Shown here: one piece after another, positions 15,557 to 24,682 of the stretch
How positions within the stretch are numbered: the first letter of the stretch is position 1
Layout: each line of letters opens with the position of its first letter
Assembly (NCBI GenBank): GCA_037441525.1
Contig: JBBISA010000042.1
Location: 1-36,232 of the forward strand
DNA: 36,232 bases
Direction: 5' to 3'
From: SKVR01 sp037441525
GTDB lineage: Bacteria; Bacteroidota; Bacteroidia; Bacteroidales; UBA7960
Made by a program: the position numbers and the translations under genes
The notes under the pieces: model-generated
The model's database searches: none
The model's input: only the letters and a program-made list of their open reading frames with translations
What the model was told of the DNA's origin: nothing

Positions 15557-16348
15557 ATGAAAAAACTATTTTTCATTTACCTTATAATTCTGACGGGATC
15601 ACTGGCTGCCCAAACAACCCTGCCCTTGAGAACAGAAATCAACGGAGTATTAACGCGAAATGTTTCTACTGAGTTAACTGAAAGAAGCAGAATTCTATTT
15701 TTGGGCTTTGTAAGATTACCTGATGGTGATGTTGCCCTGGTTAAAAAGGGAGAACGAATTGAAAAAATATCTGTCATCCATCTTAACAGAATTACTTTCG
15801 AACCTGCCAATCTGGAAGAATTCTGGATTTCAAAAGCCATTGAGAACGGTGTTTATAACCAACTTATGCGAAATGGTAATCAGATGGAACTACGGAAGGA
15901 ACTGGATGATGAGGTTCTGGAATATATGAATTACCTCCAGTCGAATGACCTTTTTTATCAGGATTCATATATTGAAAGCTATTTAAACTCCCTTGCCCTT
16001 AAAATAAGTCCAAAAAACATAAATGACGGCCGACCGGGATTCATTCATATCAAAATTGTTAAAGACACCACGCCCAATGCTCACATTTACAGCAACGGAA
16101 CGATGCTTATCAATAAGGGTTTGCTATCGGTTGTACATTCAGAAGAGGAATTAATGGCAGTTTTGGCTCATGAAATCTCGCATTTTTTTCTTGATCACTC
16201 AGTGTTAAATATAGACACTGTGGTAGCAAGACAAAGATGTGCTGAATTCTGGGCTTCATTGGCAACAGGGCTGGTAGCGGCAACTGAAATTTACACTGCT
16301 GCCCGCAACCCAAATTATTATCCGGGAGATATTACTATGGCCACCTGA
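15557..16348 (+). CDS. M48 family metalloprotease, N-terminal part, cut by an in-frame TGA
   Basis: M48 peptidases are zinc proteases; secreted members in Gram-negatives act in the envelope. The ATG at 15557 (preferred over 15512) starts with a signal peptide (MKKLFFIYLIILTGSLAAQ). The zinc motif His205-Glu206-x-x-His209 is in LAHEISHFFLDHS, preceded by the family-typical SNGTMLINKGLLSV and EEELMAVLAHE. The frame ends at TGA 16346-16348, but the same frame continues at once with the rest of the domain, including the expected third ligand. As written, this product (263 aa) lacks that ligand and should be inactive. A nonsense mutation, sequence error or readthrough are the options; a pseudogene is most likely. 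Confidence 0.8.
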   Translation: MKKLFFIYLIILTGSLAAQTTLPLRTEINGVLTRNVSTELTERSRILFLGFVRLPDGDVALVKKGERIEKISVIHLNRITFEPANLEEFWISKAIENGVYNQLMRNGNQMELRKELDDEVLEYMNYLQSNDLFYQDSYIESYLNSLALKISPKNINDGRPGFIHIKIVKDTTPNAHIYSNGTMLINKGLLSVVHSEEELMAVLAHEISHFFLDHSVLNIDTVVARQRCAEFWASLATGLVAATEIYTAARNPNYYPGDITMAT

Positions 16349-16351
16349 ATT

Positions 16352-17002
16352 TTGTCATTTGCCATTGCTGAAAATATAAACAACCGACTGGGAGCTAACT
16401 ACACACGCAATCAGGAACTTGCTGCATACAAATGTGCAATGGAGCTGCTGAAATTCATTCAGGTCAATCCACTTTCGTTATCATCTGTGCTGGTAAAATC
16501 ACAAGAACAAATGAGGGTTATCAATAAACACTATCCTGCAGGCGGGAACGCAAATTTTCTTTACCTAAACGACAGAATTACTGATGTTTCTTTTCCGACA
16601 AGCTTTCACAGCAATGAATTTACGGTAAAAGTATCATTCATTAATACCTTTAATGCGCTAACATTTTTGGCCAACAGCCAGTTTGAAGAAGCCAGAAAAT
16701 CAGCGTTGAGAAATATTGATGCAGGAGTTGCCGTTGAGGACGATTATATGGTTTTGGCATCAGTAAATCTTACCCTTTATGATACCGATGAAACCAACAA
16801 AGATGCAGAAAGACTATTAAAGACCGCAAAATCCTTACATATATACCCTTCTATCAGGCTTCATAAAATTCATGCATTAGCTTTGCTCAGGTTAGGTAAG
16901 AACGATGAAGCAAAATTAAACCTTGAGAATTACAAAAAAGGTATTGAGCAACAATGGGATGCGGGTAACAATTACGTGGTAAGCGAATACGAAGGACCTT
17001 AA
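16352..17002 (+). CDS. C-terminal part of the interrupted M48 metalloprotease
   Basis: This segment is in the same frame as the preceding part and is separated from it by a single TGA plus one codon; TTG 16352 is only a nominal start and has no obvious translation signal. It holds the likely third zinc ligand, Glu287 of the joined protein, in TRNQELAAYKCAMELL. Typical M48 proteins have ExxAD there, whereas here the Asp is Tyr. The remaining 170 residues are helical and look TPR-like (FEEARKSALRNIDAG, HKIHALALLRLGKNDEAKL), as in other M48 proteins with C-terminal TPRs. On its own it is unlikely to make a functional protein. Confidence 0.7.
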   Translation: MSFAIAENINNRLGANYTRNQELAAYKCAMELLKFIQVNPLSLSSVLVKSQEQMRVINKHYPAGGNANFLYLNDRITDVSFPTSFHSNEFTVKVSFINTFNALTFLANSQFEEARKSALRNIDAGVAVEDDYMVLASVNLTLYDTDETNKDAERLLKTAKSLHIYPSIRLHKIHALALLRLGKNDEAKLNLENYKKGIEQQWDAGNNYVVSEYEGP

Positions 17003-17121
17003 AGATGCTGGCTAAAATTCACCTTCTGTAAGCATGCAAAAAGCTTGTCCGTAAAAGGATTCGGCAATATATTAATTGTGTAAAGAAGATTTAGCTGATA
17101 AAAAGCGATTATGTTAAGGGT

Positions 17122-18249
17122 CTATCCATCATTAATAACATAATTCACGTTTCGTTTTTTCAGGTAATCCATTACAAAGTAAAAACAATCGGGGTCTATT
17201 CCAATTAATTCGGGAGGGAATACCCCTTTGCCTGTAAATTTTTGCTGAAGGATCAATTCGGCATGGGCAGTTGCAGTAAAACCGGTTGTTCGGGCCATTG
17301 ATGATAATTTTTGGACGGGGTCGTACTCATCGAGCAGATTGTACTGAATAGTGCGGTAATTGCCATTTTGTTTTCCCTTAATAATGATACGCATTACAGT
17401 AAATTCTTGTTCGTTAGGATTAAGTTTCCAGTCGTTTATAAGAACCTTGCTGGTAAAGTCGATGGGTCGGATAGCGGTGTTGTTGATTACAATTGGAGTT
17501 TTCTCGAAAAAACCGGCTGCTTTGAGTGCCTGAATGAGATGGATATGCCCGGGATACCGTAGAGTTTTTTCACGCATATTCGGAATATGAGGCAGATTAA
17601 TAAGCAAAGAGCGCAAGCCATCGGTAAAGAAAGCTTCCAGGGTACCCACTTTTTCAAAATTGATCAGTTCTGGTTCGCTCATGGCGGGTTTAATGAGTGT
17701 TTGCCCTTTTTCGATATAGCGTGCGGGTCTTGTATATTCTTCAATAACATCGATGGGCGAAAATGGAGCCTTGTAATTAAAAGGGAAAATCTTAACCTTT
17801 GGCAAACCGCCAACAACATACTCAAGGCTCTCTATTTCAAGATTTTCATTCCAGTATCCTGCTATCAGATTTGGCATACCTGGCGCCACTCCACAATCGG
17901 TAATGGCTGTTACGCCGTTTTTGGCTGCAAGCGTATTCAGGTCCATAAAATCTTCGGACATAAATGAAATATCGACTATGTTTCTCCGAGATTCAATTAC
18001 GGTGCGCACTACGTCATAACCCATAAACCCGGGAACAGCAGAAATAACCAGATCGAACCCTTGTACCAACTGAACAATAGCGTCCTCGTCCATAAGATTA
18101 ACCCGCTGGGTTTCTATGTTGTAATTGTCTGACAGATATCGCAATGACCTTTCATCAAGGTCGACGGCTGTAACCTGATGTTTAGCCGAGAGGTCGATGG
18201 CCATGGCTTTTCCAACCATACCGGCTCCCAACACTACAATTTTGCTCAT
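17122..18249 (-). CDS. Saccharopine dehydrogenase-family NAD(P)-dependent oxidoreductase
   Basis: This family includes saccharopine reductase and lysine 6-dehydrogenase, cytoplasmic enzymes of lysine metabolism. The 375-aa protein begins with a dinucleotide-binding Rossmann motif (VVLGAGMVGKAMAIDL), followed by an acidic residue after strand 2 (TAVDLDE). Next come SAVPGFMGYDVVRTVIE, DISFM and the family-typical TDCGVAPGMPNLIAGYW. The C-terminal domain runs from about residue 130. I prefer the ATG at 18249, where the Rossmann strand starts directly, to the upstream in-frame ATG at 18285. No other lysine gene is nearby, so the substrate is open. An exact -7 box lies 34 bases upstream. Confidence 0.87.
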   Translation of the reverse strand: MSKIVVLGAGMVGKAMAIDLSAKHQVTAVDLDERSLRYLSDNYNIETQRVNLMDEDAIVQLVQGFDLVISAVPGFMGYDVVRTVIESRRNIVDISFMSEDFMDLNTLAAKNGVTAITDCGVAPGMPNLIAGYWNENLEIESLEYVVGGLPKVKIFPFNYKAPFSPIDVIEEYTRPARYIEKGQTLIKPAMSEPELINFEKVGTLEAFFTDGLRSLLINLPHIPNMREKTLRYPGHIHLIQALKAAGFFEKTPIVINNTAIRPIDFTSKVLINDWKLNPNEQEFTVMRIIIKGKQNGNYRTIQYNLLDEYDPVQKLSSMARTTGFTATAHAELILQQKFTGKGVFPPELIGIDPDCFYFVMDYLKKRNVNYVINDG

Positions 18250-18282
18250 GATTATCCTGTTTAGATGAAGGGACACAAAGCC

Positions 18283-18290
18283 CAAAAATA
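18283..18290 (-). promoter_or_regulatory. -7 box of the saccharopine dehydrogenase-family gene
   Basis: The minus strand reads TATTTTTG, an exact TAnnTTTG match, about 34 bases before the ATG at 18249. No clear -33 element is seen. Confidence 0.45.
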
Positions 18291-18361
18291 TGCTGCTGGC
18301 CGAAATTAATAAAATTGTTGCCAGAGAAAATGTTTTAAAAAAAGAAAAATAATAAAATCAC

Positions 18362-18369
18362 TACATTTG
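18362..18369 (+). promoter_or_regulatory. -7 box upstream of pbp2-rodA
   Basis: TACATTTG matches TAnnTTTG exactly and lies 106 bases before the pbp2 ATG, divergent from the saccharopine dehydrogenase-family promoter. The -33 element is not obvious. Confidence 0.4.
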
Positions 18370-18475
18370 CATGAGTAGCAAGGCCTATGCGTTATTTTTA
18401 TTACAAAAAACGAAAATGTAAAGGCACCTACTAATTTAACTTTACCGGTAGAAACCCAGGCCCTCTCTCCAATCT

Positions 18476-20299
18476 ATGTTAAATCCGAATTACAGTTCAG
18501 AATTGCACTCCCGCAGGAAAAACGCCATTATAATTTTTATTGTTCTGATTGGCGTGCTTTATTTAACCAGATTGTTTTTCCTTCAGGTACTTGAAGATCA
18601 ATATAAAATATATGCAAGTAGTAATATCCAGCGGATTATTACCGATTATGCGGCCAGGGGTTTGATATATGATCGCAATGGCGAATTGATAGTTTATAAC
18701 GAACCCTACTACGACCTGATGGTAATACCCAACCAGGTGAGATCGATGGATACCCTTGAGTTTGCCAATTTATTGGGCATAACACGGGCACAATTTGATA
18801 GCAGATATCAGGCAGCCCGGACTTATAGTCGTTTTAAGGCGTCCGTTTTCGAGAAGCAAATATCCAAAGACATATATGCTGTTTTGCAGGAAAAACTTTA
18901 CAAGTTTCCCGGATTTTATGTACAACCCCGAACTTTGCGTAAGTACCCATTCCCGGTAGCAGCCCATACATTTGGTTACGTAGGTGAAGCCGGCCCGGCT
19001 GATATAGCTGCGAATCGTTATTATCAGCCAGGCGATTATATTGGCATATCGGGCATAGAAAAACACTATGAGCAATACCTGAGAGGGCGCAAGGGAACCA
19101 GAATTATCATGGTAGATGCCTTGAACAGAGATATTGGTTCTTTTCAGGATGGTCGCTTTGATACCCTTGCCATAAATGGAACAGATCTTTTTGCCTCACT
19201 TGACATCGAATTGCAGATGTATGGCGAAATGCTGATGAAAAATAAGCGGGGGAGCATAGTAGTCATTGAGCCTTCCTCGGGCGAAATACTTGCCATAGTT
19301 TCATCGCCGGGGTATGATCCAAACCTGTTGGTAGGCCGTGTAAGATCACAAAATTACCGGATGTTGCAGGAAGATTCTCTGAAGCCCCTTTTCAACCGTG
19401 CTCTCATGGCCAGTTATCCTCCGGGTTCGGTTTTTAAGGTGGCAAATTTTCTGGTTGGGCTTCAGGAAGGCGGGATCAACATACACTCAAGATATTCGTG
19501 TCCGGGATTTTATGCAAGCGGCGGAATAATGGTTAGATGCCGCTCGCACCCTTCGCCGGTTAATGTGGGCCTGGCCTTACAGTATAGTTGTAATACTTTT
19601 TCATGCATTCAGTTTCGGAATACGTTGGAACTCCCCAGGTTTCAATCCATGCAACAGGCTCTGACAACCTGGCGCAACCATATTGCAAGCCTTGGGTTTG
19701 GAGTAACCTTTAAAAGCGACCTTCCGCACGAATTGCCTGGTTTGATAGGCAGTTCTGACTATTACGACCGGATATACGGTCCGCGAGGCTGGAAGGCTCT
19801 TACAATAATTTCACTGGCTATCGGACAGGGCGAAATAGGAACCACCCCGGTGCAATTGGCCAATCTTGCTGCCACTGTTGCCAATAGGGGATATTTTTAC
19901 ACCCCCCATGTTGTAAAAGCCATCGGGCGTAGAGATTCTCTAAACCCTATGTTTAAAAACCCGAATTATACTACAATCGACTCAATTCATTTCGAAACCA
20001 TAGCCCGGGCAATGTTCGAAACTGTTGAAGCCGGTACTGCAAGGTATTCTAAGATACCCGAAATAACTATGGCCGGGAAAACTGGTACGGTTCAGAACCC
20101 CCATGGCGAAAACCACTCGGCCTTTATTGCCTTTGCACCCTATGATAATCCCAAAATTGCTGTTTCGGTGCTGGTAGAGAATGCAGGTGGCGGAGCATCC
20201 TGGGCAGCCCCCATTTCAAGTCTTATGATTGAAAAATTTATCACCCGTGAAATTAAACGAACCCAATTTGAAAAAAGGATTCTTGATGCCTCATTCTAA
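18476..20299 (+). CDS. mrdA: Penicillin-binding protein 2 (elongation-specific transpeptidase)
   Basis: PBP2 cross-links peptidoglycan during cell elongation together with RodA. The 607-aa protein has one N-terminal membrane helix (about residues 16-38), a dimerisation/pedestal domain (RGLIYDRNGELI, FGYVGEAG) and a C-terminal transpeptidase domain. All catalytic motifs are present: Ser318-x-x-Lys321 (PPGSVFK), Ser371-Cys-Asn (QYSCNTF) and KTGT at 535-538. rodA follows after 59 bases, which is the standard pairing. The usual upstream mreBCD genes are not next to it here. The assignment to PBP2, not the division protein PBP3, rests on the rodA pairing and sequence pattern. Confidence 0.95.
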   Translation: MLNPNYSSELHSRRKNAIIIFIVLIGVLYLTRLFFLQVLEDQYKIYASSNIQRIITDYAARGLIYDRNGELIVYNEPYYDLMVIPNQVRSMDTLEFANLLGITRAQFDSRYQAARTYSRFKASVFEKQISKDIYAVLQEKLYKFPGFYVQPRTLRKYPFPVAAHTFGYVGEAGPADIAANRYYQPGDYIGISGIEKHYEQYLRGRKGTRIIMVDALNRDIGSFQDGRFDTLAINGTDLFASLDIELQMYGEMLMKNKRGSIVVIEPSSGEILAIVSSPGYDPNLLVGRVRSQNYRMLQEDSLKPLFNRALMASYPPGSVFKVANFLVGLQEGGINIHSRYSCPGFYASGGIMVRCRSHPSPVNVGLALQYSCNTFSCIQFRNTLELPRFQSMQQALTTWRNHIASLGFGVTFKSDLPHELPGLIGSSDYYDRIYGPRGWKALTIISLAIGQGEIGTTPVQLANLAATVANRGYFYTPHVVKAIGRRDSLNPMFKNPNYTTIDSIHFETIARAMFETVEAGTARYSKIPEITMAGKTGTVQNPHGENHSAFIAFAPYDNPKIAVSVLVENAGGGASWAAPISSLMIEKFITREIKRTQFEKRILDASF

Positions 20300-20358
20300 T
20301 CCTTGCGGCCAATATCTCTGTAGCAAAACATCTTACAATTTGTTTATTAAATCAAAGC

Positions 20359-21621
20359 ATGAAGTCACAATTCAACTTCTTCCGCAACATTGACAAGCTA
20401 ACAGTATTTGTTTATCTCTGCCTTATTCTGATTGGCTGGATAAGCATTTATGCTGCCGAGATAAAGGAAACACATGAGAGTATTTTCGACTTTAGCCAAA
20501 GGTACGGAAAACAGTTTGTGTGGATACTTGCCGGTCTTTTGCTGGGTTTTGTGATACTTACCATCGACGTAAAATTTTTTCCCGCCTTTGCCTATGTAAT
20601 TTTCGGTGGCATCATGGCATTGCTTGTTGGGGTTCTAATGTTTGGCACAACCGTAAATGCGTCAAAATCATGGTTTCAGATAGGGGGAATACTTGTTCAG
20701 CCGGCTGAATTTGCAAAGTATGCTACTGCCCTGGCCATAGCCAGAATAATGTATGATAACAGAACAAAAAACCGCACCCTGAAAGAACTCATCAAGCCCC
20801 TAACTTTTCTGGTTATCCCTGTAGGACTCATTTTTCTGCAGAACGATACTGGTTCGGCCCTAGTATTTTCTGCCTTTGTAATGATTTTTTATCGCGAAGG
20901 CTATATTTCAGGATGGCTGCTATTATTGGGGATTTTTGCCATATTCCTTTTTGTGCTTACTCTGCTGGTCAACGAATTTCTAATTATGGGAATTCTTGTT
21001 GGCCTGTTCATTGTAACAGCCATCATCCTCAGGAAAAGACCAAGTGCTGTAAAACAATTGCTACTGGTTCTGATTGCCATCAATGCTTATGTTTATGGGG
21101 TAGATTATGCATACGAAAAAATATTGCAACCACACCAAAAAATGCGTATAGCAGTACTGATAGATGAAAGTGTTGACCTGAGAGGGGCCGGCTACAACCT
21201 GCATCAGTCAAAAATCGCTATTGGTTCAGGTGGCCTTACAGGGAAAGGATTTCTTCAGGGTACCCAAACCAAATTCAGTTTTGTACCCGAACAAGGTACC
21301 GATTTTATTTTTTGCACCGTAGGCGAAGAATGGGGATTCATTGGCAGCACCATTCTTATTATCCTATACCTAATATTGTTAATACGGATTATAATATTGT
21401 CGGAAAGGCAACGCTCGGTATTTAGCAGAGTGTTTGGCTATGGGCTGGCATCTATAATATTCTTTCACTTTACCATCAACATCGGCATGACTATTGGGCT
21501 GGTCCCGGTAATAGGCATCCCCTTGCCATTCATCAGCTATGGAGGGTCTTCATTATGGGGATTTACTATATTTTTATTCACATTTTTGAAACTCGACTCG
21601 CGACGTCTTGAACTATTATAG
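20359..21621 (+). CDS. rodA: Rod shape-determining protein RodA (SEDS glycosyltransferase)
   Basis: RodA polymerises lipid II into glycan strands with PBP2 in the elongation machinery. The 420-aa protein has about ten membrane helices. SEDS landmarks are KSWFQIGGILVQPAEFAKYA, the extracellular loop with FVPEQGTDFIFCTVGEEWGF, which contains the essential-type Asp, and the C-terminal PLPFISYGGSS. Length is slightly above E. coli RodA (370 aa), with extra hydrophobic sequence around residues 180-245. nadK follows after 8 bases, so co-transcription is likely. Confidence 0.96.
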   Translation: MKSQFNFFRNIDKLTVFVYLCLILIGWISIYAAEIKETHESIFDFSQRYGKQFVWILAGLLLGFVILTIDVKFFPAFAYVIFGGIMALLVGVLMFGTTVNASKSWFQIGGILVQPAEFAKYATALAIARIMYDNRTKNRTLKELIKPLTFLVIPVGLIFLQNDTGSALVFSAFVMIFYREGYISGWLLLLGIFAIFLFVLTLLVNEFLIMGILVGLFIVTAIILRKRPSAVKQLLLVLIAINAYVYGVDYAYEKILQPHQKMRIAVLIDESVDLRGAGYNLHQSKIAIGSGGLTGKGFLQGTQTKFSFVPEQGTDFIFCTVGEEWGFIGSTILIILYLILLIRIIILSERQRSVFSRVFGYGLASIIFFHFTINIGMTIGLVPVIGIPLPFISYGGSSLWGFTIFLFTFLKLDSRRLELL

Positions 21622-21629
21622 TTTTAAAT

Positions 21630-22511
21630 ATGGAGATAGCATTATTTGGCCGGCGGTTTAATCCTGATTATTTCCCGGTAATTGCAAAAATGATTGGGAT
21701 ACTGGAAACTCAGGCAGATATATTCTACATTAAAGGAACGTTCCATGAGCTCATCAAAGAAAACATTACTTTTAGAAAGCCTGTAAAGCTATTCGATGAC
21801 CACACAGGCATCCCTTCAACATGTTTTTGCATGATAAGCATCGGAGGCGACGGTACTCTGCTTGATACTCTTCCTCTTATTCGCAATTCAGGCATTCCGG
21901 TGCTTGGAATCAATGCTGGCAGACTCGGATTTTTATCATCAGTTTCTGCAGAAGAAATTCAGGATTCTATTAAAGCCCTTCTTGAAAGTAAGTTCCGTAT
22001 TGATGAACGATCGTTACTTAAATTAGATAACAAGCAAAACAAGTTATTTGGTTCATTCCCTTATGCGCTCAATGAGCTAACCATTCTTAAACGCGATACG
22101 GCAACCATGATTGCGGTAAGGGCCTGGGTAAACAATCACTATCTGAACACTTATTGGGCTGATGGGCTTATGATTGCCACTCCTACCGGCTCAACCGGTT
22201 ATTCGCTCAGTTGTGGCGGCCCTATTATAATGCCCGACTCTGAAAATTTTATCATTACCCCTATTGCTTCTCACAATCTTACCGTTCGCCCCATAGTTAT
22301 TAAAGACAATTGTGTGGTAAAATTTAAGGTTGAGGGCCGAACTCAGAGCCACCTTGTTATTATGGATTCGCGCTCAGTACCCATGGAAACCCCTGTGGAA
22401 CTTACAATAAAAAAGGCCCGGTTCAAGGTTAAGTTGATAAGCATTGAGCAATCAGAATTTTTTAAAACCATCAGAAATAAGCTTGCATGGGGCCTTGACA
22501 AGCGCAATTAG
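21630..22511 (+). CDS. nadK: NAD kinase
   Basis: NAD kinase phosphorylates NAD to NADP in the cytoplasm. The 293-aa protein has the family motif Gly-Gly-Asp-Gly at 72-75 (SIGGDGTLLDT), the NAD-contacting NELTILKR segment and the conserved TPTGSTGYSLSCGGPI. Length is normal. It follows rodA closely, but in Bacteroidota it also heads the conserved block nadK-porG-uppS-bamA-skp seen here, so it links two units. Confidence 0.96.
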   Translation: MEIALFGRRFNPDYFPVIAKMIGILETQADIFYIKGTFHELIKENITFRKPVKLFDDHTGIPSTCFCMISIGGDGTLLDTLPLIRNSGIPVLGINAGRLGFLSSVSAEEIQDSIKALLESKFRIDERSLLKLDNKQNKLFGSFPYALNELTILKRDTATMIAVRAWVNNHYLNTYWADGLMIATPTGSTGYSLSCGGPIIMPDSENFIITPIASHNLTVRPIVIKDNCVVKFKVEGRTQSHLVIMDSRSVPMETPVELTIKKARFKVKLISIEQSEFFKTIRNKLAWGLDKRN

Positions 22512-22566
22512 AAAAATTAATTATTCCTAAAGAATAACATTAAGACTTATTTTTCAATATTTTAAC

Positions 22567-22574
22567 TAATTTTG
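22567..22574 (+). promoter_or_regulatory. -7 box upstream of the first PorG-like gene
   Basis: TAATTTTG matches TAnnTTTG exactly in the 128-base gap after nadK, 65 bases before the next ATG. It suggests that the outer-membrane block can be transcribed separately from rodA-nadK. Confidence 0.45.
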
Positions 22575-22639
22575 CAGCCAATTGCATCAAATGTGGACAT
22601 ACAATTTACATTTGGACTTGTTTAGCATCAAAAAAATCT

Positions 22640-23614
22640 ATGTTTATGAGGCTTGTAACAATTTCCTTACTAATAATCCTGGTTCTGAATTCAACCGTTG
22701 CCCAATCACAAAGGCGGCTCAAGGATCGGCATTTTATAACATTTGGTTTGGGTGCAACCGGCTTTATGGGCGACCTTGGCGGTGCGGATAACACTGGCAC
22801 GCAAGGCCTGCGCGACTTCAATTTTAATGCAGTCAGGCCCACCTTAATGGCCGGATATCTCTACCGAATTTATCCATTTCTTTCTATTAACGGCAATTTG
22901 TCTGTTGGCTATGTTTATGGAAACGATAACCTGACCAATGAAACCTTCAGGAATAACAGAAATATTCACTTTCGGTCGCCCTTAATAGAACTTTCATCAA
23001 CTGGTCATTTTACTTTTTTTGACACCCAGAGGCAAGGAGCCCAATACCGGCGTATTACCCGAACCAGTTTTCGTTATTTTGGTGCATCAGCATATATTTT
23101 TGCTGGAGTATCTGCATTTTATTTCAACCCTCAGGCCTATTTCGATGCATCTGCCTATACCGGCACTATCGATCCCACTGAAATTCCATCATCAGGCTGG
23201 TATAATCTTCGCCCTTTGCGCACAGAAGGACAGGAATATTTTGATACACGCAGGAATTATGTTCCCATTGGCTTTGCAATCCCCTTTGGAATTGGTGCCA
23301 AAATGCAAATTTCAAACGATATATCCATTGGGTTGCAATATGGTTTCCGGAAAACCTTTACCGATTATATTGATGATGTAAGTAAAACCTATGTCGATCC
23401 ATCCATTTACCCTGATATGTTTGACAATCCGGGCAAAATAGCTCTGGCTGAGTATTTTTCAAACCCAACCAATAATCAGCTCCCAAAAAGTGTTACAGCC
23501 CCCGGTCAGCAGAGGGGTAATCCTTATAATACTGATGCCTATATGTTTGCACTTATCACTGTGCATTATAAAATTTCTTTTGTAAGAAGGCCTTATGGAC
23601 TTATCAGGTTCTAA
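22640..23614 (+). CDS. Outer-membrane beta-barrel protein, DUF6089/PorG-like (copy 1)
   Basis: The 324-aa protein has an export signal (cleavage probably after VAQSQ, about residue 24) and then alternating amphipathic strands typical of a small barrel. It shares several segments with the next gene: an N-terminal GxxGFMGDLGG (GTSYYLGDLNP in copy 2), NIHFRSPLIELS (NLHFRTNILEAS), WYNLRPLRTEGQ (WYNLKPLHTEGQ), and TDYIDDVSKTYVDP (TDYLDDVSQTYPDP). These mark the DUF6089 family that includes the T9SS component PorG. It differs from copy 2 by insertions around the first loop and after residue 150. It is either a diverged PorG or a paralogue with another role. Confidence 0.75.
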   Translation: MFMRLVTISLLIILVLNSTVAQSQRRLKDRHFITFGLGATGFMGDLGGADNTGTQGLRDFNFNAVRPTLMAGYLYRIYPFLSINGNLSVGYVYGNDNLTNETFRNNRNIHFRSPLIELSSTGHFTFFDTQRQGAQYRRITRTSFRYFGASAYIFAGVSAFYFNPQAYFDASAYTGTIDPTEIPSSGWYNLRPLRTEGQEYFDTRRNYVPIGFAIPFGIGAKMQISNDISIGLQYGFRKTFTDYIDDVSKTYVDPSIYPDMFDNPGKIALAEYFSNPTNNQLPKSVTAPGQQRGNPYNTDAYMFALITVHYKISFVRRPYGLIRF

Positions 23615-23740
23615 CCCCATGCTGTTTTCCCGACCCACTTTAATGTCAGCAAAATAAAACCCTTTTGTAAACGTTTGAAATGCATTAATCCTGTAATGTT
23701 TCACAATTAAACTTTAATTATTCGCCCCCATCCCTAACAA

Positions 23741-24589
23741 ATGCATTCAAGCCAATTAATTCACCGTCTTATCAAAACACTGTTTTTCTTTTTGCTGTTC
23801 TTTCAGCTTCTAATTACATCCCAAACAGGTTTTTGCCAACGAAATGAGTTGGGAATTTTTTTCGGCACAAGCTATTATCTTGGCGACCTTAACCCAACTT
23901 ATCACTTTTCCTTGCCTCGGATGGGTATCGGTGGGCTCTACCGTTATAATATTAACGAAAACCTATCTATTCGCGCCAATGGTTATTGGGGAAGTATTGC
24001 GGGCAGCGATGCAATAGTAAAACACAACCCTGTAAGGAATCTGCACTTCAGGACCAATATACTTGAGGCGAGCCTGCAGGGTGAAGTCAATTTTTCTTAT
24101 TTTATTCCCGGCGATTTTTCAACCCCAGCAACTCCATACCTATTTGGTGGTTACGGTATTTTCAGATTCAACCCACAGGCCGAAATTAATGGTCAGTGGT
24201 ATAACCTAAAGCCCCTTCATACCGAGGGGCAAGGATCAGAGCTTTACCCTGATCGCAAACCCTATTCGTTGGTATTGGGAGCCCTGGTATTTGGCGTGGG
24301 ACTTAAATTCAATATTACAAGGCAGTTTTCAGGGGCCTTTGAATGGGGCATACGGCGCACCAGCACAGATTATCTGGATGATGTAAGCCAGACCTACCCC
24401 GACCCTGCGGTTTTTGGCGGTAATCCTATTGCCCTGGAGATGTTTGACAGAACCACTGAAAACAGAAGGCAGAATACTCACTATCAAAGGGGCGATCCCA
24501 GCAAAAAAGACTGGTATTCATTTGCAGGTATTATATTGACAATCAGGATAAAAGACCCTAACAAATACCGGTGTCCGGCCTACAATTAA
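23741..24589 (+). CDS. porG: Outer-membrane beta-barrel protein, probable T9SS protein PorG (copy 2)
   Basis: PorG is an outer-membrane barrel that interacts with the PorK/PorN ring of the type IX secretion system. The 282-aa protein has a signal peptide (hydrophobic core FFFLLFFQLLITSQ, cleavage near residue 32) followed by NELGIFFGTSYYLGDLNPTYHF-type sequence characteristic of PorG/DUF6089, and the shared TDYLDDVSQTYPDP near the C-terminus. Of the two tandem copies this one is closer in length and N-terminal pattern to PorG, and it sits in the position known from Porphyromonas, just before uppS and bamA. The T9SS plug gene at 8.4 kb also shows that the host has this system. Confidence 0.78.
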   Translation: MHSSQLIHRLIKTLFFFLLFFQLLITSQTGFCQRNELGIFFGTSYYLGDLNPTYHFSLPRMGIGGLYRYNINENLSIRANGYWGSIAGSDAIVKHNPVRNLHFRTNILEASLQGEVNFSYFIPGDFSTPATPYLFGGYGIFRFNPQAEINGQWYNLKPLHTEGQGSELYPDRKPYSLVLGALVFGVGLKFNITRQFSGAFEWGIRRTSTDYLDDVSQTYPDPAVFGGNPIALEMFDRTTENRRQNTHYQRGDPSKKDWYSFAGIILTIRIKDPNKYRCPAYN

Positions 24590-24682
24590 TTTTTCATAAA
24601 CTTTGGAAGGTGCCTTTTAGTTGTTAAAAGATTTTGAGAAATTTGTGCCTATTTTTCCAAAAGAGTAATTGACTAACTTACA

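Noticed and set aside
16346..16390. TGA read as selenocysteine, or a reassigned TGA code
   Set aside because: No SECIS-like hairpin is evident after the TGA. Other genes here, such as uvrC, end normally in TGA, and M48 enzymes are not known selenoproteins.
24614..24630. Hairpin CTTTTA-GTTGT-TAAAAG between porG and uppS
   Set aside because: It is a short AT-rich stem with only a four-T tail, inside what looks like a continuous operon.
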